A stretch of 64,000 bases of DNA from Oxyruncus cristatus (Eukaryota > Chordata > Aves > Passeriformes > Cotingidae). The stretch covers positions 434,625-498,624 of the forward strand of contig VXAY01007414.1 in NCBI GenBank assembly GCA_013399855.1. Reading direction: 5' to 3'. The number at the start of each line of letters is the position of its first letter. Position 1 is the stretch's first letter. The notes beneath the pieces were generated by a model that saw nothing but the letters and a program-made list of their open reading frames with translations, was not told the DNA's origin and ran no database searches. A program made the position numbers and the translations under genes. Below are positions 36,741-50,000 of the stretch, piece by piece.

Positions 36741-37084
36741 AATTAAAGTACCAGTTTTTTCTTCTATGGCCTTTCCTTCAAGAGCTTCTTGTGTAGATGC
36801 CTATTAGTAAACAGCTGCTTGTGATAAAAGACAATTACTTTATAGCCGTTGTGGTTTCTGATAGATGTGTTTGTTCATTGGGGGCTGGTTGTGCTTCTGT
36901 TTGTCTTAATATAATCCAGATAAGAGTATGTAAGTATTCTTAAACTGAGCAGATAACTCACAGAAAAGCTACATAAAGACCAAATAACAACCATGGTTAT
37001 TCACAGAACTTTTGACCTTTAGAAATCCTTGGAGTCAAATAAATCTTAAAGTGTACTAAAAGTACATACTCATATGAAATCTTT

Positions 37085-37106
37085 TATATATATATATAAT
37101 ATATAA
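37085..37106. repeat. (TA)n tract
   Basis: An imperfect run of TA dinucleotides interrupted by AA. It is a short AT-rich microsatellite. Confidence 0.8.
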
Positions 37107-38004
37107 TTACTATCTGTACATTGCCTATACATTATGTGTATGTGTATATATTATATGTGTGTAAAAATAATTATTATTACGAACATGTTTATTGAGCTCT
37201 CCCTGAGGTTGGTGCTTGAGAAAATGGGAAGTAAGATACTTGCTTGATACTTAGGTACAGAATTGCTGGTGTTGTCAATTGGTGTCTTGTTTGTTGAAAC
37301 TGTTTAAAAGATGGGATTTACTGGATACTGGAATTGATAAGATTCAATTTCTTTAAAAATCTGTATATAAAAATACAGTTAAAATCTGTAAAATACAAAT
37401 TCATTAGGTTGCAGTTACAGAGTTACCCCTCTCTTGTCAAAAATTTCAGGCCGGGTAGTTGTAGTTGAGTATCTGATGTAACTTGGTCTTTAAGTTGGGA
37501 TGGTTTTGTCCAGTGTAGAATTTTAAGAATCTTGAAATCTTTGAGCTCAACATTTTTTATAATCTTGAAGCTTGCTAAACAGCTGAAAGATGCTAAGCTA
37601 CAACAGTACTCACACTGGTCATCTGAGTGTATTCTTACAACTTTGAAAAATCAGGAAAATATTGTCTCTAGGATGTGGGGTAGTAATCTAAAAGCTTCTG
37701 TGAACATCAGAATTAGACTATTGTATCCTACTCTCTAGGTGATTTATTAGGGAAATGTTTTGGTATTTTGAAGTGAAAAAGATTTGTATTTTTTTTCCTT
37801 TTGCTCTCATAAGTTCAGCTACATAATAACTCCCCAAGATTATGTTTCAAAATGATTGACAATTGCCAATTGCTAAAGGCCAACTGTAAACCACTGCAAA
37901 ATGATCTTCAGACTTGATGTTAAAATGGCAGGTGAGGTTCAATTTAAATAACTGTAAAATATACCACATGAGGAAGACTAATCTTCATGTATAATATGGT
38001 AAGT

Positions 38005-38026
38005 GCTAGGCTAGCATTAGCCTAGC
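38005..38026. repeat. Perfect 9-bp inverted repeat
   Basis: GCTAGGCTA at 38005-38013, loop GCAT at 38014-38017, and TAGCCTAGC at 38018-38026. It can form a short hairpin. No T run follows and there is no coding context, so it is not called a terminator or RNA gene. Confidence 0.8.
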
Positions 38027-41000
38027 CTTACTAGGATCTGGAGGCTGTTATGGATCCATGGAAATGTCAATGCAGTGTTCAATAACAATCTGGTATTTGT
38101 AATTATTAGAAAAATAGAACAGAGAACAAGACAGAGAGTATCACCTGCTGCTGTAAATTCATGGGGTTCTGTAGTCCAGGTGGTTTAAAGCCAGTCTCCA
38201 AAGTCTCCAACACAAAAATTGAGTAATAAAACTGGGGACAAGGTTTGTAGGACAGGAAGTTAGAAAGCTGCGAATTTCTAGGGACTGGGAGAGAGTTTTC
38301 GAGTAGCATTGCTGTTTGCACCGCTGTTCTTAACAATTTCCTGAGTACCTACTTCAAGCTGGTGTTGTAAACAGGCTACTGGAGTAGCTGGACCTTTGGT
38401 CTAGTCCTTCTTATTCCCAAAATAATCTCTAGGCCACAGTAACCCCTGGGTGGCAAGGATGAAGTACAGCGTAAGACCAGGAGAAGCACCAGGTTTGGGG
38501 AGAAAATTGATGACTGACATTTGAGTCCCCTGCCATAAGCACTGAGCCCAGAACATCTCTAGCTCTCCCAGTCTCACCAGGCTGCCTTTCTCCAACTGCT
38601 CCCCAATATCCTGCTTCCAAATAGTTTTGCTTCTTCCTAGAAAATTGTTCTCTTGCTAGTAATTTCTCCTTCAGCATGCTGTTACTCTAATTGTTTCTTG
38701 AGGTTGCTTTGACCATCTCCTTCCCTGACTTGGATATGTAGTTTTTTGGGGGTTTTGGTATCTGGTCTGTAGTCCGAATAAAAGCTTGTTTGTATGCAGC
38801 CAGCTTGCTTTTTATGCAGATATGGAAGTCAGAGGAGTGGGAGGCAGGAGCGTATTGTTGAAAATTTTCCATCCCCTTCCACCTTGTGTCATACTAAGTT
38901 AAACTGACACCTACTTACTGACATGCAGCTTAAATCATCTTACATATGACCTTTGACTTTGTCCTGCTAAATTGAGCTTGAACTTGTGAAACTTAAATGT
39001 CAGAAAGCTAGAGCAGGTCAGAACAGCACAAGAACATAAGTTACAGTTGGCCATACCATTTAATTTGTTTTACTATGCATAGCACAAATTGCCTGTAAAG
39101 AAAGACCATTGACTTAGAATTTCCACTTTGTCGTGAAAAAATTGTGAAACTGATAATGAAGTCATTAGACAGAAGGCTTAGAGAAAAATTTCCTATGTAT
39201 TTCAGTTTATTTATCCTCTTCCTGACATATGTTGTGCATTTGGTCCATGCTTTGTCGTTCATTCATTTGGTTGATTTGACTTGGTTTTTTTTCAGAAGAA
39301 AACGTAACTGTAAATCCACAGCAGTAATAGGTAACCCAGTAGTCTTAATCCACTTTTCCTTTGTTGACATCTTTTGAAAGAGAAGGTGTCTTGGTGCTGA
39401 TTTACAAATTCAATTTAGCATAAGTTAACATAATTAATATTTTTAATGCTAATAGGATTTGGTGGTCTGACTTCTCTTTCTCCCCTAAAAAAATGCATAC
39501 ATGTGCAATAGAAAACTTACTTTGTAATAAATTTTTCTAAATACTCTGGTTATTCAGTAAGATTGGTATCCAAGGTATGTGTTCATTTTGATTCTTCTTT
39601 ATGGGAGTAAACATCTATATTCTAGGAAACGCTATTACTGTTTCTCTAGTGATTTTCAGCACTTTGTCATGGTACATTGTCTTAATCACAGAACATCATC
39701 AAAACTCAAATGAACTGGGCAAAGAATTTGGTTGTGACCTATGACCTCTTTCTTTCTATTGACTTACTCAAGCACTAAATTTTCCTTTGACAGTGGTTGA
39801 CAAGGGTAGCATGTGGACTTTAAATCCTTAGAATTTATTCTAGCTAAAGAGCAGAAATAATAAATTTGTTTTTCATGGCCTGCTTACTCATGAATAACAT
39901 TGCCTGAGATACCAGATTTGTAAACCTGGAGAACGAGACAGAGGAGTGTGTCTGAGCTGTTTTTGAGGTTTTGTGGCCAAGCACCTTTCTGGTTCCCTTT
40001 CCTGGAGGTTTTGTGGCCATTAGGGGTTTTGGCTTTTAATGATCAAGAGCATTGTGTCAAACCTTAAAAAAAAATGAAAATATGTAAAATTGACAATAGT
40101 TTGCTATATGGCTTAGTAGCTTAATTTAGTCATCATAATTCTGCTCTTTTTTTGTTGTTGTTGTTATTATGTAATTACGTTCAGAAATGGGTAGTTTTCA
40201 ACTGCGTTTAAATTTTAGCCTGCTACTTGGACCTGGTAAGGTACATGCAAAGTTGCTTCTTGGTGTAAGCCTCACATGGTTTCTCCTAATTCCAACTTGA
40301 AAACACACTTGCTGTATCTTTCTTGCCTCCATGAGGCTCTTGAACTTATGCTTCCTAACTCCAGAGCTTCTTTTTTCCTGAGAACTGCCTCAGAAGAAAT
40401 GTCAATGGAAGATGGCTTTGGCGAGATTTATAGATGAGGTGCAGTAACATGTGAGAAACAAAAGAATTAGTTAGTTTACAAAACTGAAAAAAATCCATTC
40501 CAATTCCAGGTCTTGGAAATCTTGTTGAAGCTCTTGTGGATGTCACTATTTAAAGTGCACTGTTCATGCATGCATACATCATCTTAATTTCAGCACTGTT
40601 TAATCCCTGACACTAAAGCTCCATTCTCACCCCTGGGACAAGCAGGATCCTTCTGGCTAACTTTTATTAGTTTAACAGAAGGAAGACTTAGTACTCATGT
40701 CCCCAGTGAGGCAGAGGTATTTCCAGTTTCTAGAGGAACGATGTGAAGGAAGCACATTCCTCTATCTGTCTTCTTGCAAGATCTTTTGGGTCCTTGTGGA
40801 CCTGCAGCTTCCTCCTTCAGCAGTGGCTGCAGCCTTTAGCTGTGTGGCCTAGCTGGCTGGCCGTCACATCAACACACCTCTTCCACTAAATAAACCATAA
40901 AGCTCAGCATAGAAGGAAGGGCTTAGCTAGATAAAGTTTAACAAATTCAGTGGCATGGAGTGAGGAGTGTTTTGGACAGAAAGTTAGGCTCAGGTGGAAG

Positions 41001-43549
41001 GAATGGAAAGAAACCCAGGTTTAAAAGTGTTTTCTTCCTCCTGTCTGAGAACAAAGGTGTTTGGCTGTTTGTGGCTTAGTCATCCTGAGTAGTTCCTCTG
41101 AGAAAAAGAGAGGAGCAGAGGACAGCAACAGGCTGCCTTGTTTGGTGCCTGGCTCCTCAATAAGAGGGTAACGCTCAAACCAGTCCCTCAGGCACATAAT
41201 GTTGCTGGAAGATCACATCTCTGGGGAGCAAGTCTTGGGGGAAAAAAAGCGCAAGAGAGAAATGTAGTAAAAAAACCCATTAAATTTTATAAGGAAGGGG
41301 TTATAAATTTGTTTTACCTATTTTCTAATGTACTTTTTTTCATGGAAAATTCTTTGTAATAATGAAAATAGAAGATGCAGACTGGGCTATTTCACTGCAC
41401 AAAGGAAAAATTCCACCTCTGTGTAGTAGGAAATACCATAAAAACATTCTCTCTGAGGTGTAACCATTGTACACAGCAAATACAACCCCATACTTTTCAG
41501 GAAAAACATGAGCCTTCAAATAGAATCTGTGGTTAAAACAAATTAAATGTAATCCTTTTCCTGGCTGCACTCTGTGGGTCACTGGCTAGTTCCCCAGGCA
41601 GCTCCCAAAGGTGTTTTGTCTTTGTCCTCCTGCCTCTTGCCATTTTGCAAGGTGAAATTGTACCATGTTCTGTGGTTTTGCTAAGTTAACAGTTTGCAAG
41701 GAATAAATATGGAGTCAGATGATACAAGTTAGATGACTTGATCAGAAAAGAAAGGCATGGATGTACTTCTGCATATTGCTGTGATCCAGGGTGAAGAGAG
41801 TAAACCTCCGTTACCTGCCAGTGTTGGAAACGCGAAGGCAATAGCTGCAGGGTGGAAATAAAAGTTGAGCCAGAAACTGAATTACACATCCCTGTTGTCT
41901 TGCTGGCTGCCTTTGGTGCAGTGCTGAGTTGTGGTTATGAAACTGGGCCCTGCATTTACTCATGTCACATTTGATTTGCCAACCTGTGTGCCAGAGTGAC
42001 AGGTCAGTGCCTTCCTGCCCTGATGGGGACACCCCTGTTCCATCTTCTCTGCAGCCACTGTCGAGAACCTTTCCAGAGTATGCCTTTGTCTGAGGAAGGA
42101 TGCAGACACTGAAGTGACGATATGTGGAGCAGAAGCACAAATGGGATGATTTAACACAGCGGGCAGGCAAGCTCTGTCAGTCAGTTCTGTGACAGGGAAC
42201 TCAGCATTTCCTTTTCTTCAAGAAACTTAATCTGGTGGCAGTGCTTGTACATGGCACTGCTGCATTTGCTGGTCTGTCGTCCCGTTTGTCTGCGTATCTC
42301 TGGCTGGCATGGATATTCCTTAGTACTGGTCCTTTAAAGAGGAAATTTGGTGTCTCCTCTCTTCCTAAGTGCTTGTAAAGAAGGATAGGAAGTTGTTCTC
42401 CTTCACACAAAGATACAGTGTTCAAGATATGCTGTCCTGCTCCTGGTATTTAGATTTTAAGGCTTACTCTTCTGGAGCCGTGTTTGAGGTAACTGATCTG
42501 CGTAGCGGTTTGAGTAAAGTATGTCCCTGACATAGTGACATGAGGTTTGGGAGGATGCTAGGCAGAATAAAAACAACAAGGTTGCCTCCTCCTATTGTGG
42601 AGTTCTTGTTCACTAGAAGATCACGGGATTGACTCAGATTTGCTTTAGTCTGCTGCAGACCATGTGGAAAGGAAGAGGAATACCAGCACACTGACAGCAT
42701 TAGGTTTAGAGAAGTAGAAGATGCTTATTCATGGTGTTCTTCAGAAATCAAAGTGCAACATAAATTTTAAGATCTTAGCTTATGTCTAACAACTAAATCT
42801 ATATTAAGTGAATAAAAACAGGTCATCAGTTACCAATGATCTTGGAAGCAGGTAGAATGAATGAGAGAGTTCTGCCTCCAAACCAGGCATGTCCTCAAAC
42901 ATACTAGCATCTGATGGCCACCAAGAAGCTTGCCCACTGTGATTTAGATTGCTCCACACTAGGTAAAAATACATCTCACCTCTTTCCCCTGGCACTGTTT
43001 CATTCGGATCTCCCTAGAGTGTCCTCTTTAACCAGATGTAAAAAGCTGACTCCCAATAAGCTGAATGCCACGTAACCCACTCTTAAAAAATTCAGAGACA
43101 AAGACCAGGCAGTTTGTGGGCTATCTCAAGGACTCTGAGGGAGCCGAGACGGGAGCTGGGGCTCCTTCACAACCCAGGGCAGCACTGCAGTGTGTGCAGA
43201 AGTGGCTCCATGGGACCATCACCTCCAAGGGTATGGAGGGTCCTTTCCATCTTCTTCTGCTATGTCTTTCTCATTAGAGGGCCCACACGAGTGTGGGACT
43301 GAGACGCAGAGTAAACCTGGGGTTTCTGACCAGGGCCAGTGGTGTGGCAAGGAAGAGGCCATCTGGTCAGCCTTGTCACGGCCCTTTCAGATCTTACACA
43401 AAGGCTTGTAATTTACATTTGGGTTGGATTTAAATAACACATGAAAAGCCAAGTCTATGATCAGTCATTTAAATACAGCAACTACTCTGCTCGTCTAGTT
43501 TAGTGAGGATTGTGTGAATCAAAAATACCTTACTCATCTGCAAAAAGGC

Positions 43550-44010
43550 TTAGTCCCAGCAAATCATGACTTTAATTACAGGAAATAATCATAAACTACT
43601 TTATATGCAATTAAAGGCACTTTCTTTTGGAGATATTTTTGTAATTTGTAGTTTTTTCCTAAAACCAATTATCCAAAATATTATACTTTTTCATGCCTGC
43701 AGTGCAACTTTGTCTTGCATATAAATTGATTTTTTTTTAATTAAACTTTATGTATAATTGAAATTTGAGACTGTTTTACCTCTATCTAGGTAATAGATTA
43801 ATAGGCCAATTAATAGGTCAGTGTGCTGGTTAGTAGAAGCAGCTAACAGTTTTATGCTACAGTTTGCTTGTTTAGATAATTATATTAATTTAGAATGTAA
43901 ACTGACAAAATTATAATGGTGTTTTTTAAAATGTCAACATCTTTTATGTTAATGTCTAATCAGCCTTTAATCAAATGCTGAAACCGTTTTGAAACAGAAA
44001 ATACCTTTTA
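43550..44010. promoter_or_regulatory. Candidate conserved non-coding element, homeodomain-core rich
   Basis: About eight TAATT/AATTA cores occur in 450 bp (for example AATTACAGG near 43575, CCAATTATCC near 43668, TTAATTAAAC near 43739, CCAATTAATAGG near 43807, ATAATTATATTAATT near 43878). They are embedded in non-repetitive AT-rich sequence with no open frame. This is the most enhancer-like stretch in intron 2 by eye. Conservation was not tested. Confidence 0.38.
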
Positions 44011-47000
44011 CACTGGAATTTATTCTAATGCTGGTCCAGAGCTCATTGGTTTCATGGGAAGCCCAGTACTGGATTTGGACCATCTTATAATTTTATCCAT
44101 CTATTGAAGCAGAATAACAATGTTTGAATTCAAACTGAATAGTGGTGTGCCCCAGATCTTTCTCAAACAGCTTGAAACAAGCACTGGAGTATTTCATGGC
44201 AGTGGTAGGCTTGAAGGCTAGGGAAAATGTGTCCTGAAGGATATGTGCCCCTGTGGTAGTTGCAACCCATGATGTGTGAAGAAGAGAAAAGTAGATATTA
44301 TGTCTTCTTGTGCTCCAAGTGACAATTCAGGGAAGATCCTTAATCTGTAATGAATATATATGTGTTAGGAACAGAAACTAAGTGAACATCCAGGAAAGCA
44401 TCAACATGATCCTTTCTGCCTAGCAGCTGGGATGAGGAGCCGTGCTGCTTTCTGGGTCCCCACCGATGTCTGCGCTCCTGTGTGCCTCTGTCATGGGGCT
44501 GGTGTCCCTCAAGGATGGCAGGTCTCATTTCCTGACTTATCTGTCCACTTCAACGAGGGAGATCACCCCAGAGAGCATAGAGGCCATCTTGGCAGCTCGT
44601 ATGCTGAGGGGAAAGGAGCAGCACATCTTAAAAAGCCGTGTCCCTTCCTAGAGAGCTTTGATATTGAATGTGTTTGATTGTTCACTACAAATATATTAGA
44701 TGGATGAAAAAGTGGGGCACGAAGTAAAGTAAAGGAAGGTGCTGGCATAAGGCCAGGCGGTATGTGTTGGCTTGGATGAATTTGGGAGAGCAACTTTTAC
44801 TGCCAGGATAGCTGGAATGTTGTTCTAGGGCAGCACGAACGGAAAAGTTGCTTCCAAAAATCAGTCAACTCTTCTGCCTGATTGCCAGTAAGGAATGGAT
44901 GTGATAATCCAGTAAAGGTCATTATGCCTTTGTGCTCTCATTGCTATTACAGGTAAGCCATCCCACTGCCATCCTCCAGTAAATATGTGACTGGATTATA
45001 GAGAGGATATGGCTGGATGATGGGAAAACAGAGTATTCTAGAGGCTGCCTTGTAAACTTTCTGCCTCAAAACCCAGTCTGCATGTGAAGCAAATTTCACA
45101 GGACCATGTTGCTCTACCAGCTGGTGCCATCACTGAAGTGCTGGTGTTGGCACAGGGCTTGGCCGCCTGAGCAGGAGTTCACACACCTCTAGGAGTACTG
45201 CACGTTCTTTCAGTCAGTCCTGATCTGAAACGTGATCTGGGGAATTTACAGAATTAAACTGTCAAAACTATGCAAACAATTATAGGCCTGGATTTGGCAT
45301 AAAAGCTTCTACAGTGTTTTCCCTCAGCATTTGTGTTTGCTGTTGGAAATGCTTCAGCCCATAAATCTGTGCAGATAATGCCGATAGGGGAAATCACTAA
45401 CGAAACATAGTTTTACAGGTGGTTTTAGGTGAATTTTCCATCAACTTTATGTACCTGTAACATATCATTATATCCTTTTCTCAGCCGTTAACTTCTGCTG
45501 TGAAGCATGAGATACTGGATTTCTTTTGCCTTTTTTTGTTTGCCTCTGGCAGGAGGCCAGAGTTGAGGCAGACAGAGGGCAACATGGCAAGCTGGTGACA
45601 GCAGTTGGAAGTGCCAAAAGATGGGATGTGGCCCTTGGTGGCTCTGTCTGTGCTTGATATGAGGAATGCCAGTGGTAATGTCATCTAATAGGAAAGGATA
45701 GCTCTCCAGATTTTCCTTTTTCAAAGCTATGAACATGTATTTGTTGAAGAAGAAAGGCCTAGGCTTCACTGAAACGTGTAAGTGCCAGTGGGGTGATGAG
45801 GGTATCCAGAGCCACTGGACTCCTCTTTCATAACCTTGGACCAGCCATTTGTCCAATAAATATAAACAGGCTATCCCTGTTAACTTTTACAGCAGCAAGG
45901 CTAACTTAGTTTAAAATTGCATGTTACGTTTATATTGATCTAACAACCCTCTATCCTTGTTTTTCTCTTTTCCCATGCACTAAAGACTCATAGAAACAGG
46001 GGAAAATTAACCTTGCTGTTGGGGAATGAGAGGAGAAGACAAATTGTTTCACCTTACGCATAGGGAGGGAGGTGGGGATATGTTGTTGGGATCGGGGCAG
46101 GAGAACTGAGGAGTCATCCCCCTTTCCAGCTGTGCTGAGCTGTTAGATCAGCTGAGCAATAAATACGTGTCTTCAGCCTTAGATTAGTTCACGTTATAAT
46201 TCTTTATTTTTGCCCTTCCCAAGGAGTCACTGCTGAAGGTATTTACCGATAGCAAGAATATTTATTCAGATACAGGATAACCATTGGTTTCACTTTTCCC
46301 TCCAGAGACACATGAGTAGATCTCATTTAAGTAAATGAGTGTGCTGAGGAGCTAATTAGAGACAAAGTCCATGGTCCTGTGCCAAAATGCTACATCATGA
46401 ACTTAAATTTGTGGAAACCTAATACAGAGTCACAAATCATTTTCTATATTTAAATCAGACTTTAAACATTAAATGAAAGCCCATACACCGAATAAAAGCC
46501 TGTAATCCAGGCTGTAATAATAAATCTCATGCTGGTATCCCAGTGCAAATGAGGGTGAAATTTTAAGTTCATTGACATTAAAGTCATAGTGCATGTTGAC
46601 TTCAACAGATCCAGGGTTTTTTTGGTAATGTGCTTAGAATCTTAATTTACTAGCAAAGTAAGTTGTTTGGGATTTCCTGTTTCCCCTCCCTTCCCCCCCA
46701 GTCACTGATAATGTGATCAGCTCCTTGGACAATACTAAAATTTACTCAGCTGGATTTCTCTGTCAGCATCAGCCACCTCCCTTTTTTCCATCTGCCTCCC
46801 AAAGCCACTTCTCTGTCTGTTGCTGACCTGTCCTGCAGTACACAGCCTCGGCAGGTGCACTGGAGTATTTGGCTTTTAGACTCGTTTCCTAAGAGGAGAA
46901 AGCTTACATGATTGATAAGGTGCCTTTTGTCTGCAGAACCGTCTTCAATTAAAGTCTGCAAGGAGAATAGCTATCCTGAAGGTCACTGGGCAGAGGAGGC

Positions 47001-50000
47001 AACCCCAAGTGAGCGCCATTCACAGCACCAAGCCCACTTTGGGACAGGAGCAGAGGCAGCAGTGCCAGCAGCTGACTGCATGTGACATGTACATTACTCC
47101 AGATTAACTGCAGCAGAGATCTGTCCTTCCTCAACGACAATGGTGGAGGGAGCACACATGGGTTTTGCACTGTCCTAGTGGGTAGGTGAGGAGGGGTTAG
47201 GGGATAGGGGACAAGAATGAAAGGCAAAACAAGTTTCAGAGTTGTGTCTTTTGCAGAACTCTTTTTTTTTTTTCCCCTGTACGGTTTGGTTTCATGTGAC
47301 TTCAGCTGCTTCCAGTCAATGGTAGCAACACGATGACCTGTGCCAAGTGGCTGATTACATTTATTTAGGTGGTGTCTCGTGCTAGCAAAGCAGTAACAAA
47401 AATTGATTTTCAGCTTTTTGTGTGCTTTGCAAAAGGCATATGAGTTTAATTGGCACTAGTTGGAAGCTAGTGAAGAGAAAATAGTACCTAAGTTAAGAAA
47501 TATTTCTTAGTATACAGTGATAAAAATTTTTTGAAGAAAATGAATTTATGTTATTACCATACATAAATGGTAATTCATTTGGTGTTCTTGGAGATATAAA
47601 ACAATACAGAAGCCTGCATATATACTTCAGTTATATAATTTTAACAGCTTTCATGCTCAATTATTGCCATTGAATTGATGTGGAATATATAGTGTTGGTT
47701 TAGCTGTAGCTTAAAGGTGCGCTTACAAGCTGTGAAAAATGTAAGGTGTTTGTCTGTCTGTACCTTCTTTTATTCCCTGTGTACCCTTATTCTCATTGCC
47801 TTCAAAAGTATTTGTGGATGTGCAAGAGGCACAAGAGTGGCTACTAATGTTCCAACTACTCCCTTTTATTATTTTGAAGGGTTTAGAAACTCCTTTATAG
47901 AGACTTTTTCACTAATTCTACAGTTTTTTCCTGGGCTTACCTAAAGATCTCATTTGGCAGGCTCCTGTACGTAAGTTTATCTTTAAAGGCACCAGTATTA
48001 TAGTATTACAAATGTTAGGCAGGTTTCTTGAAGTTAAGCGTATGTGAGTTTCTTCAAAGTTTAAGGAGAGATGGGGAGACATTGAGCTGCCATCTGAATA
48101 ACAAATACCTTCATTTTCAGTAGAAGTGAGAAGTGAAATGTTCCTTGGAAGGTTGCACAAAGGTTTCATGGACTGCAGATGACTGGGGACTGATCTATGA
48201 GCACCTTTTGTCTGCTAGATTAGAGCATAAATATGTTTATTGGTATATATCACAGTAACAAGGGCAGTGCAGTGGCAAGTAGACACCTGGCTGACCAGCA
48301 GGTTGAAGAAATAAGGAGAAAATTCATAGTTCTTTTGTTTTCTTGTAAACCAAGATAATGGTTCTAGTGTGTCTGAAATTAGGATAGGAAAAAAATGTAC
48401 TAGTACTATTCAGAAACTAGATTATATTATTGTATGTTATTGATGAAAAGAAAAATTCAGTTATAAAGTTTACTCCCTTATTATTTATTTTCTTTTCTAT
48501 AAGGGAGCCTTTCATTCCTGTTTGGCAGGTAGGATTCATGTGTAGCTGAGTTTGCTTACACCGTCCCACCCTTCCAATCTGTGTGTCAGGAGAAGGCTCC
48601 TGTGTACAGTTGTTCCCAAGACAAGTGTTTGCTGCCTGTAAGTAGCAGAAGAGAGAGTCATTTAGTGCTTACATGGTGCTTCCTCTACAGATTAGCTCCT
48701 GCCTCTAAGATCTTCCATCCTGTTCGTTATTTAATACCTATTCTATTTTGGGAACAACAAAAAAAAAAAACCTAAAGAGAAATGGGCACTGTTCACATCA
48801 ACTGTTTCTGCCCTGCAGATATGAGGGAAGTAGTTTTCTTTCCACAGGAAGAGTCACCGGGAGCCTTTTAGCCAATTACCACAGCAGTTTGTAGACCACA
48901 GCAAAAGAGGGATTACTTCTGCCTTCCGTAGTGAACATTAACCACTGCTGTGCTACACAAATGGGCCTTTTATATTTTATCTACTTTGGTATTTTAAGGA
49001 AATGAGAAGTCCTGAAATGACAAAACGCTGGTAATAATGAGGTGAGTTATCACCACATGGTTATTATCAAGAGAATTTTCTTTTTATACTAATGTGTGTT
49101 AAGGAAGAGGCATGTTCCTTGTTTGTCTTGGAAGGAAAACCGTTCAAGTTTACTCTTGTCAGCTTTCTGAGAAGAATAAAACATTGTTACTGTTTGGGAA
49201 GGAGAAATGACCTAGTGGAACCTGGCCCACCAGTTGTCTTCCTGGAAACCATACGTGATCGTGGCTCTTGTCATGTCTGAGTTTTGTCTAAATTCACCTT
49301 CGTCCATTGTCGGGTTCAGCTGCTAGTGCGGGCAGTCAGTTCTGCATTCATTATCTCCAGTAAAGTTACCTTATTTGTGGTAAAAAAAAAAGTTGGACTA
49401 GGGGGTTTTATAACCAGCATTAGACGTTACCTGTAACGCAGGAATTCTTTTGGCAGTGAACTGCAGCACTTCTCGTGTAGAAGCTGGTAAACCTGAAAGA
49501 CACTATTTAGCATCCACTACATCCCTGAGGTGAGGTTGTTTTAAAGAATGTCCCCATTCATGGCCTGATGTCCTTCCTGCTGTATTTGGAGTAGATGGAC
49601 CTTAAATGGAAGCTCATGTAGATACAATTGATTGAAAATAGACCATATACTTAAATTTTATATGATAACAGCTGCAGATTGAATTAGTAAATTACTGTTC
49701 ACTGTGACTTCTGCTTTAATGTTGTTTTCACAAAAAACCCTTCAATCATGTTTTGTGCATTAGTCAATGAGTTTTCACTGGAAACAGCCAGGTGCATGAG
49801 GACCTTTGTGGTAACGCTGTGCTCCAAAGTCAGTAGCGCAAGCACGGAGTGGTCTGTTTGAAGACTCTTGCAACTTTGTTGAGTTTCAAGCATGAGACTA
49901 AGTTTCTGTCCAGTGCAACTGTGGAGCAAACCAAAAACCTTTGCAGTGTTGCAATGTTGTGTACACTTTAAAGTGTAGTGTTACCCTAAGAAGTAGTGTT

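Larger units (their letters stand above)
30707..43550 (+). other. KIAA1217/SKT intron 2, middle part
   Basis: No exon or RNA gene was identified. Contents include a motif-rich stretch at about 33600-33960 with a perfect paired SOX-like palindrome, a mixed-complexity block at about 35770-36060, a large G/T-rich tract at 36661-36740, a TA repeat at 37085-37106, a 9-bp-stem palindrome at 38005-38026, and a 15-bp repeated motif (GAGGTTTTGTGGCCA) at 39965 and 40005. The rest is ordinary intronic sequence. Confidence 0.65.

Noticed and set aside
44432..44677. Overlapping frames of 81 and 69 codons
   Set aside because: No family similarity or splice signals, and overlapping alternative frames suggest chance.
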